A DNA stretch of 64,000 bases. It comes from Deltaproteobacteria bacterium (GTDB lineage: Bacteria > Desulfobacterota > Binatia > UBA12015). Positions 58,404 to 64,000 of the stretch are shown piece by piece. The stretch spans positions 90,039 to 154,038 of the forward strand of contig VGTK01000001.1 in assembly GCA_016874715.1 (NCBI GenBank), in the 5' to 3' direction. Numbering within the stretch: the stretch's first letter is position 1; each line of letters begins with the position of its first letter. Below the pieces are notes generated by a model, which saw nothing but the letters and a program-made list of their open reading frames with translations, did not search any database and had not been told where the DNA came from. The position numbers and the translations under genes were made by a program.

Positions 58404-59630
58404 TCAGCTGAGCTCCTTGCTCGAGTAGCCGAGAATACGGCGGGCGACGATCAGCATGTTGATCTGCTGCGTGCCCTCGAAGATGTCGTTGATCTTCGCG
58501 TCGCGCATCCACTTCTCCAGCAGAAGCTTGCGCGAGTAGCCCAGCGGCCCGAGGAACTCGACGGCCTTCTGGGTCACGCGGGTGACGGCGAGACCGGCCT
58601 TCGCCTTCGCCATCGACGCCTCCAGGTTGTTCCGCTTGCCGCGGTCCATCATCCAGGCCGCGCGCCAGGTCAGGAGACGGGCGGCCTGGAGGTCGCTCTC
58701 GATCTCCATGAAGTCGCGCTCGAGGGCGGTGAGTGTCGACTGCGCTGCGCCGTAGCGGATCTTGACCCCGGCCCGCTCGAGCGCCTCGCGTGCGAAGTCG
58801 AGGGCCGCGCGGCCGATGCCGAGAGCGCTCGCCGCGACCAGCGGACGCGTCGCGTCGAACGTCGCCATCGCGCCCTTGAACCCCTCGTTGCCGGTCTGCA
58901 CCTCGGCGGAGCCGAGGATGTTGTCGAGCGGGATCCGGCAGTCCTCGAACACGATCATCGCCGTGTCCGATGCGCGGATGCCCATCTTGTTCTCGACCTT
59001 GATGACCTTCATTCCGGGGGTGTGTGCGGCCACGACGAACGACTTGATGCCGGCGCGCCCGGCACTCTTGTCGACCGTCGCCCAGACGACGACGAAGCCG
59101 TCCGACTTCTCCGCCGCCATGAGGCCCGACGTGCAGTAGATCTTGGTGCCGTTCAGCACCCAGTCGTCGCCGTCGCGGACCGCGGTGGTCTGCAGCGCGG
59201 CGCTGTCCGAGCCGCAGTGCGGCTCGGTGATCGCCATGGCGCCCCACTTCGGTGCGCCGTCCTTGAAGGGTGCGAGGAAGCGCTGCTTCTGCTCCGCGGT
59301 ACCGGCTGCGAGCACGGCCGCGCCGCCGAGACCCGGGTTCGGGATGCTGAGGTAGAGGCCGGCGTCTCCCCAGGAGAGCTCCTCGATGCTGACGCACGAG
59401 GCGAGATTGGACTCTCGCGGGCCGCTCGCGGCAGCCTTCTTGTCGGCCTCGCGGTCGCTGCCGAACGAGCTTCCGGCCGAGAGCTTCCACATGGTCTCGA
59501 GGAACTCGGTCGGCTTCTCGTGCTCGCGCTCGTCGTACTCGCGCGAGATCGGGCGCATCAGCTGCTCCCCGACCATGTGGATCATCTCGCGCGACTTAAC
59601 AATGTTCTCGGAAAGCTCGAAATCGATCAT
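58404..59630 (-). CDS. Acyl-CoA dehydrogenase (first)
   Basis: 408 residues from ATG 59630 with GGAGG 6 bases upstream. FAD-binding blocks are AITEPHCGSDSA and TKIYCTSG. The C-terminal FEGTQQIN places the catalytic base at about Glu385. The enzyme is intact and full length. It oxidises acyl-CoA at C2-C3, passing electrons to ETF. It lies 25 bp after the second dehydrogenase. Confidence 0.92.
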   Translation of the reverse strand: MIDFELSENIVKSREMIHMVGEQLMRPISREYDEREHEKPTEFLETMWKLSAGSSFGSDREADKKAAASGPRESNLASCVSIEELSWGDAGLYLSIPNPGLGGAAVLAAGTAEQKQRFLAPFKDGAPKWGAMAITEPHCGSDSAALQTTAVRDGDDWVLNGTKIYCTSGLMAAEKSDGFVVVWATVDKSAGRAGIKSFVVAAHTPGMKVIKVENKMGIRASDTAMIVFEDCRIPLDNILGSAEVQTGNEGFKGAMATFDATRPLVAASALGIGRAALDFAREALERAGVKIRYGAAQSTLTALERDFMEIESDLQAARLLTWRAAWMMDRGKRNNLEASMAKAKAGLAVTRVTQKAVEFLGPLGYSRKLLLEKWMRDAKINDIFEGTQQINMLIVARRILGYSSKELS

Positions 59631-59655
59631 GGTCGTACCTCCGCGATGCGGTGCT

Positions 59656-60741
59656 TCAAACGATCGCCATGCCTTCGAAGGAGGTGAAGCCGCGCGCGTT
59701 GCGCAGCCAGAGCTCCACCGGATGGTCACGCACGTAGCCGTGACCGCCCAGCACCTGGACAGCGTTGTCGGTGATCTTGAGGCACGCGTTGCTCGCGTAG
59801 CGCTTGGCCAGCACGCACTCGCGCGTCGCCTCCTTGCCCTGGTCGAGCATCCAGGCGGCCTCCCAGAGCAGCAGGCGTGAAGCGTCGATCTCGATCGCCA
59901 TCTCGGCGAGGATGAACGCGATCGCCTGCTTCTGGGCGATCGCGACGCCGAACGCCTTGCGCTCCTTCGCGTAGTCGCGCGCGTAGTCGAAAGCGGCGCG
60001 CCCCATGCCGAGCGCGAGCGCGCCGAGCGCGATGCGCGAGCGGTTCAGGATGCGCGCGATCGCCGCCGCGTCACCGATGCGTGCCGAAGCCGGAACGACG
60101 ACGTTCTCGAGCCCGACCTCGTAGGTTGCGAGCGCCTTGACGCCCATGTTCTTCTCGCGCTCGCCGATCACCACGCCATTCGCCCTTCGCGGCACCAGGA
60201 ACGCGGCCGGCTCGTCTCCGAGCTGCGCGACGACGAGGATGGTCTGAGACTCGTCGGCCAGCGGAACGAAACACTTGGCGCCGTTGAGGACGAAACCCCC
60301 GTCCTTCGCGGCCGCGGTCGTGGTGAATCGGGTCGTGTCGAAGTCGAAGCGCGGCTCGACGACGGCCGCGGTCGCCACCTGGTGACCGAGAGCGAACGGT
60401 GGCAGCACCTGCGCGATCTGCGGGGGGGTGCCCGCCTCGAGCAACGGATAGACCAGCAGGCGGGGCGTGAGGAGGTGCAGCGCGATCGCGAGATCGCCCC
60501 AGCCGAGCTCCTCCGCGACGATTGCACCGGTCACCGCGGAGCGCGTCTCGCCGAAGCCGCCCTGCTCCTCGGGGATGGCGGAGTGGACGAGGCCGAGCTC
60601 GAAGCCCTTCTCCGCGAGGCCCGCCGGGATCTCCCCGCTCTCGTCGCAGTCGCGTGCGATCGGGCGGATCTCGCCCTTGGCGAAGCTCGCGACGGTGTCG
60701 TGGATGAGCTTCTGGTCCTCGGTCATCTCGAGGTCAAACAC
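59656..60741 (-). CDS. Acyl-CoA dehydrogenase (second)
   Basis: 361 residues from GTG 60741 with AGGAGG 8 bases upstream, so the start overlaps the TetR stop by 8 bases. A normal acyl-CoA dehydrogenase fold (LGWGDLAIALH; LNRSRIALGALALGMGRAAFDYA). It ends GFTSFEGMAIV: the Glu356 stands where the catalytic base is expected, but the final helix after it is cut short. Together with the first enzyme it may form a heteromer. Substrate unknown. Confidence 0.9.
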   Translation of the reverse strand: MFDLEMTEDQKLIHDTVASFAKGEIRPIARDCDESGEIPAGLAEKGFELGLVHSAIPEEQGGFGETRSAVTGAIVAEELGWGDLAIALHLLTPRLLVYPLLEAGTPPQIAQVLPPFALGHQVATAAVVEPRFDFDTTRFTTTAAAKDGGFVLNGAKCFVPLADESQTILVVAQLGDEPAAFLVPRRANGVVIGEREKNMGVKALATYEVGLENVVVPASARIGDAAAIARILNRSRIALGALALGMGRAAFDYARDYAKERKAFGVAIAQKQAIAFILAEMAIEIDASRLLLWEAAWMLDQGKEATRECVLAKRYASNACLKITDNAVQVLGGHGYVRDHPVELWLRNARGFTSFEGMAIV

Positions 60742-61390
60742 GTTGTCGTCCTCCTGAAACGGGCGCGCCCGCCGTGCCCCCGGGGATGGTGAGCCAAGCG
60801 AGGAATTGCTCGACATGGCACGCGAGCGTCTTCGTCAAGTCGATGCGCTCCGGATCCTGGTAGTACTGGATCTCCGCGCCGAGGATCCCGGATACGAACT
60901 GCACGGCCGCGGTCGGCACGTCGACGTCCTGCCGAAAGGCGCCGCGCTCCTGGCCTTGTCGCAGCAGACGGCGGTGGAAGCTGCGGAAGCGGTTGAGCAT
61001 CTCGCGAAACTCGGCCGACAGGGAGGCGTTGGTGTCCAGAGCCTCGACCATGAGCGTGAGGATGAACCGCCGGTGGTTGTCTTCGCGCGCGTTCAGCGCG
61101 CAGATCCGGGCGATCTCGCGCAGCGCCTGTGCGGGGTCGGCCAGCTGCTCGACGCGGCCGAGGACGTGCTGCTCGAAGGCCTCGATGCGCTCCTTCACCG
61201 AGGCGAAGAGGAGCTGCTCCTTGTCACGGAAGTGGTAGTACAGCGCCCCTTTGGTCACGCCGGCGGCCCGCGCGATGCGGTCGATCGAGGTGCCCGCGTA
61301 GCCGTAGCGCGCGAAGCAATCGATCGCGGTCGCCATGAGGCCGGAGCGGCCCGGCTCGGCGCGACGCGACCCACTCCCCGAGCCGATCAT
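60734..61390 (-). CDS. TetR/AcrR regulator of the acyl-CoA dehydrogenases
   Basis: 218 residues from ATG 61390. The DNA-binding part is TSIDRIARAAGVTKGALYYHF (about 34-54), a strong match to acyl-CoA-responsive TetR proteins (FadR/PaaR-like), but the ligand is not proven. It is first in the operon with two acyl-CoA dehydrogenases. A palindrome overlaps its own start and a -35/-10 pair lies just upstream, so autoregulation is likely. No ribosome site is seen, consistent with a nearly leaderless mRNA. Confidence 0.88.
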   Translation of the reverse strand: MIGSGSGSRRAEPGRSGLMATAIDCFARYGYAGTSIDRIARAAGVTKGALYYHFRDKEQLLFASVKERIEAFEQHVLGRVEQLADPAQALREIARICALNAREDNHRRFILTLMVEALDTNASLSAEFREMLNRFRSFHRRLLRQGQERGAFRQDVDVPTAAVQFVSGILGAEIQYYQDPERIDLTKTLACHVEQFLAWLTIPGGTAGAPVSGGRQRV

Positions 61391-61406
61391 ACTGAACGTT
61401 TAGTAT
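61389..61406. promoter_or_regulatory. TetR operator palindrome
   Basis: ATACTGAACGTTTAGTAT is an 18-bp inverted repeat with a single mismatched pair (bases 6 and 13), covering the ATG at 61390 and the -10 hexamer. It is the natural binding site for the adjacent TetR protein; binding would block RNA polymerase. Confidence 0.75.
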
Positions 61407-61428
61407 TCGGTGCCTCGCCGGGTGTCAA
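61400..61428 (-). promoter_or_regulatory. Promoter of the TetR-dehydrogenase operon
   Basis: Minus-strand TTGACA (61428-61423), 17 bases, then TACTAA (61405-61400). The -35 is perfect and the -10 matches 3 of 6. Expected start near 61393, only 3 bases before ATG 61390. The -10 lies inside the operator. Confidence 0.55.
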
Positions 61429-61520
61429 GGCCGGTCCTGTTTGAAGGCCGCGGTCGGTGCCCTTACTCAGGAGCACGCGGCGGGGGCCCGTCCCGCTCGG
61501 CGTGAACCCGAGGGGGAGCC

Positions 61521-61880
61521 GTGGGCAAGGTCGGAGAGGCGTTACGCCAGCAGAGGGAGTCGCGAAGCCTATCGCTCGAGGACGTGCGCAGCGCCCTGGG
61601 AATCCCTCTGCACTACCTGCAGGCGATGGAGAACGGAAAGTCGCGGCTCGTCGCGGACGAGTTCTACCTGATCCCCTTCCTGCGCCGGTACGCGGAGTTC
61701 CTCGATCTGGACCCGGCCGTGGTGGTCGCGCAGTTCCTCGGTGACACCGTCCGGGACGAGAGCCGTGCGGGAGCGGGCAAGGGGGTCGAGACTGCTCAGC
61801 CCAGCCAGTGGCTGTGGGTCGCGATCGGGGCCGCGGTCGTCGTGATGGTCGCCCTCTGGTTGATTCTCGGACGCGGCTGA
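61521..61880 (+). CDS. RodZ-like helix-turn-helix membrane protein
   Basis: 119 residues from GTG 61521 with GGGGGAG just upstream. Residues 5-65 are the HTH_25 type domain (GEALRQQRESRSLSLEDV; ALGIPLHYLQAMENGK; FLRRYAEFLDLDP). One membrane helix (about 96-116) follows a short linker, with almost nothing on the other side. RodZ has a longer periplasmic domain that is absent. A truncated RodZ-like cytoskeleton or membrane-tethered regulator. Confidence 0.82.
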   Translation: MGKVGEALRQQRESRSLSLEDVRSALGIPLHYLQAMENGKSRLVADEFYLIPFLRRYAEFLDLDPAVVVAQFLGDTVRDESRAGAGKGVETAQPSQWLWVAIGAAVVVMVALWLILGRG

Positions 61881-61952
61881 CACCGTAGCGGCTTCGCCCG
61901 CCTCGGAGCACGAGCCCGGGCGCGCCGGGGTCGCGAAACGCACGTCCGCGTC

Positions 61953-62013
61953 CCTCACATGAAGACGCCGCCGTCGATGCGTCACCTCACATGAAGACGC
62001 CGCCGTCGATGCG
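61953..62013. repeat. Tandem duplication at the 3' end of the SDR
   Basis: The 29-base unit CCTCACATGAAGACGCCGCC..., encoding the last residues and stop of the SDR on the minus strand, occurs twice (61953-61981 and 61985-62013), period 32. The outer copy lies past the stop and is not translated. A recent slippage event. Confidence 0.8.
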
Positions 62014-62727
62014 CAGGATCTTCCCGGTGATGAAGCTCGCCTCGCTGGAGGCGAGAAAGACGGCCGCGGCCCCGATGTCCTCCGGCTGGCCGATGCGCCC
62101 GAGGGGGATGGTGTTCACCACGCCCTCCCCGAGCGTCGCCACGAGCCGGTTCCCCATGTCGCTCGCGACCATGCCCGGGGCGATGCAGTTGACGCGCTTG
62201 CGCTCCGGCGCGAGCTCCTTCGCGAGCACCTTGACCAGTGCGTTCGCCCCCGCCTTGGCGACGTAGTAGGGCGCGCCGTAGGGCGCGCAGAGGTCCGCCC
62301 CGATCGACGAGACGACGATCACGTTCCCCTGCGCGCGCAGCAGCGGTACGCCTGCCTTGCACGTGAAGAAGACGCCGTTCAGATCGACGGCGAGGACTTT
62401 CGCCCAGTAGCCCGGGTCCGTGTCGACGACCGACGCCGTGCGCGAGGCAACGCCGGAATTCGCGACGACGATGTCGAAGCCGCCGAACGTCTTGCCGGCC
62501 TCGGCGAACATCGTCTCCATGGCCGGCCATTCGGCGACGTCGCCCTGGTAGATCTCGGCACGGCGGCCGAGGGCCCTTACCTGATCTGCCGTTTCGCGGG
62601 CGGCAGCCTCGTCGCGCCGGTAGTTGATCGCCACGTCGGCGCCTTCGCGTGCGAACGCGAGCACGATACCGCGGCCGATTCCCCGCGACCCGCCGGTCAC
62701 GATCGCCGTCCTGCCTGCCAGCTTCAT
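61987..62727 (-). CDS. SDR family oxidoreductase
   Basis: 246 residues from ATG 62727. It has TGGSRGIG near residue 12, ANSG replacing the usual NNAG, and the YYVAK catalytic Tyr-Lys with Ser in VVSSIGAD. C-terminal FITGKILRIDGG is typical. Related to FabG-like 3-oxoacyl-ACP or alcohol dehydrogenases. The 3' end is tandemly duplicated outside the coding region. Confidence 0.9.
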   Translation of the reverse strand: MKLAGRTAIVTGGSRGIGRGIVLAFAREGADVAINYRRDEAAARETADQVRALGRRAEIYQGDVAEWPAMETMFAEAGKTFGGFDIVVANSGVASRTASVVDTDPGYWAKVLAVDLNGVFFTCKAGVPLLRAQGNVIVVSSIGADLCAPYGAPYYVAKAGANALVKVLAKELAPERKRVNCIAPGMVASDMGNRLVATLGEGVVNTIPLGRIGQPEDIGAAAVFLASSEASFITGKILRIDGGVFM

Positions 62728-62802
62728 CCTGCCCGTATGCCACGGGCCTTCCCGGCCGGAAAGCTCAAGGCAGGCGTGCATGGGGACGATAGACGGTCTG
62801 TG

Positions 62803-63933
62803 ATGGAAGCGGGCGGAGGCGAGAGCGAGCGACGTTACCGGACCACCCGCGCGCGGCGCGTCGTGCGACCCAGGTCGGGTGCGACGGTGCGCCCCGAGCG
62901 GCTCGAGCCGGCGCTGCTCGGCGACGACGTGGAGGCGTTCCGTGCCGGGCTGCGGGATCGGGTCATCGGGCAGCAGCCCGCGGTCGACGCGGTCACCGAG
63001 GCTTACCAGATCTTCCGCGCGGGGCTCTCGAGCCCCGATTGCCCGCTCGGATCCTTCCTCTTTCTCGGGCCCACCGGCACCGGCAAGACGAACCTGGTCG
63101 AGGCGATGGCCGACGTCTGCTTCGAAGACCGGCGCGCGATGCTGAAGATCGACTGCGCCGAGTTCAGCCACAGCCACGAGATCGCGCGGCTCGTGGGCTC
63201 ACCCCCGGGCTACCTCGGACACCAGGAGACGAACCCGTATCTCTCGAGCAGCAACGTGCTGCGCTACCAGACGGCCGACTGTCCGTTCACGCTGTTGCTC
63301 TTCGACGAGATCGAGAAGGCGAACGACGCGCTCTGGCAGCTCCTGCTCGGCGTCCTCGACAAGGCCCGACTCACCCTGGGCACCAACAAGGAAGTCGACC
63401 TCTCGACCTGCTTCATCTTCCTCACGAGCAACATCGGCAGCCGCTCGGTCAGCGAGATCCTCGCACCCCCGCTCGGCTTCGCGACCGGCAGCAGCGAGCC
63501 CGATGCACGCGTGCACCAGCGCATCGAGGAGGCCGTCCTCTGGAAGGCGCGGCGGACCTTCTCCCCCGAGTTCCTCAACCGGCTCGATCACCAGATCGTC
63601 TTCCATCGGCTGAGCTCGGCACAGCTCGAGCAGATCCTCGACATCGAGCTCGGCAAGATCGCGCACCGCCTCGCGCGGCGCGGCGAGCCGATCGGCTTCA
63701 CCTGCACGCCGCGCGCCCGGCAGCGCCTGCTCTCGGAGGGCACCGACCCCGAGCACGGAGCGCGGCCGCTCAAGCGCGTGCTCGAGCGGCGCATCGTCTT
63801 CCCGCTCGCCCGGCTGATCGCGTCGCGGCAGCTGTCCGGCGGCGAGTGCGTGAGCATCGACTGGCACGAGGACGCCGCCGACGCCGAGTTCAACCTCACC
63901 GCCGGCCGGCACATGATCGCGCGCGCGGGCTGA
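62803..63933 (+). CDS. AAA+ ATPase like the second half of ClpB/ClpA
   Basis: 376 residues from ATG 62803. Residues 1-55 are basic and variable. One AAA+ module follows: GPTGTGKT (89-96), [10 protein letters not shown], and SNIGSRS, then a Clp D2 small domain (GARPLKRVLERRI). The N-domain, first ATPase and coiled-coil of ClpB are absent, so this is a single-ring protein resembling the C-terminal half of Hsp100. Divergent from the SDR. Possible unfoldase or specialised chaperone. Confidence 0.85.
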   Translation: MEAGGGESERRYRTTRARRVVRPRSGATVRPERLEPALLGDDVEAFRAGLRDRVIGQQPAVDAVTEAYQIFRAGLSSPDCPLGSFLFLGPTGTGKTNLVEAMADVCFEDRRAMLKIDCAEFSHSHEIARLVGSPPGYLGHQETNPYLSSSNVLRYQTADCPFTLLLFDEIEKANDALWQLLLGVLDKARLTLGTNKEVDLSTCFIFLTSNIGSRSVSEILAPPLGFATGSSEPDARVHQRIEEAVLWKARRTFSPEFLNRLDHQIVFHRLSSAQLEQILDIELGKIAHRLARRGEPIGFTCTPRARQRLLSEGTDPEHGARPLKRVLERRIVFPLARLIASRQLSGGECVSIDWHEDAADAEFNLTAGRHMIARAG

Positions 63934-64000
63934 GCGCCGGCCCCGGGATTCGCCCGGGCGCTGGATGCCGAGCGCGCGGTCTGCTCAGTGCGCCGCGGTC
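63934..64000. other. Noncoding end of the window
   Basis: 67 bases after the AAA+ gene. No gene start or terminator can be called. Confidence 0.3.

Overview
This 64 kb window is gene-dense, very GC-rich bacterial chromosome. Third codon positions are so GC-biased that long open frames run antisense to almost every gene. The cell is Gram-negative: there are LpxL-type and PlsC-type acyltransferases, an Omp85-like barrel protein, lipoproteins and many exported proteins. Phosphatidylcholine synthase, an F0 subunit c with a signal-like N-terminus, separate F0 genes next to parB, MutS2 and a near-consensus sigma-54 promoter fit a deltaproteobacterial-type lineage (Myxococcota/Desulfobacterota/Binatota-like). 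That placement is inference, not a phylogenetic result. I saw no rRNA, tRNA, insertion sequence, prophage or CRISPR array.

Layout. 0-5 kb: a TetR regulator with a Coq4-like protein, an SDR, and a three-gene membrane-lipid/envelope operon (LpxL-like, PlsC, GT2) on the minus strand. 5-11.2 kb: exported proteins, namely an M1-like/Omp85-like fusion, a cysteine-rich secreted protein with its own promoter and terminator, and a CAP-domain protein. 11.3-13.5 kb: split ADP-forming acyl-CoA synthetase. 13.5-19.8 kb: miaB facing a plus-strand run of zinc-ribbon protein, cobalamin-binding-type protein, moaB, moaD, moaE and mutS2. 19.8-25.2 kb: exported zinc-protease-like protein, rlmE, a UvrD/PcrA helicase and a small secreted protein. 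25.3-28.5 kb: an overlapping operon of a lone E2 catalytic domain, a beta-propeller lipoprotein and phosphatidylcholine synthase. 28.5-35.5 kb: a TetR gene broken by a stop codon, clpB, two small proteins, ribE, a TPR protein coupled to a Hint-like protein, and a conserved protein behind the sigma-54 promoter.

35.5-50 kb is the origin region. parB, atpE, atpB, atpI, atpZ and hemL run leftward, while dnaA, dnaN, gyrB and gyrA run rightward. DnaA-box-like sites lie upstream of dnaA and between dnaA and dnaN. recF is absent between dnaN and gyrB, and parA is absent beside parB.

50-64 kb is metabolic: a tRNA-dihydrouridine synthase, a FIST-domain protein, glyoxalase II, a CoA-transferase-family protein and a crotonase-family protein that each lack one expected catalytic glutamate, a DUF255 protein, two tiny proteins, two acyl-CoA dehydrogenases under a TetR regulator with a clear operator, a RodZ-like protein, an SDR with a duplicated 3' end, and a ClpB-type AAA+ ATPase with only the second ATPase module.

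No single locus is clearly a new defence or mobile system. The best leads are the sigma-54-driven conserved protein beside the Hint-like/TPR pair, the M1-like/Omp85 fusion, the lone E2 domain in the phosphatidylcholine operon, MoaD with residues after its Gly-Gly end, and the TetR gene with a single in-frame stop.
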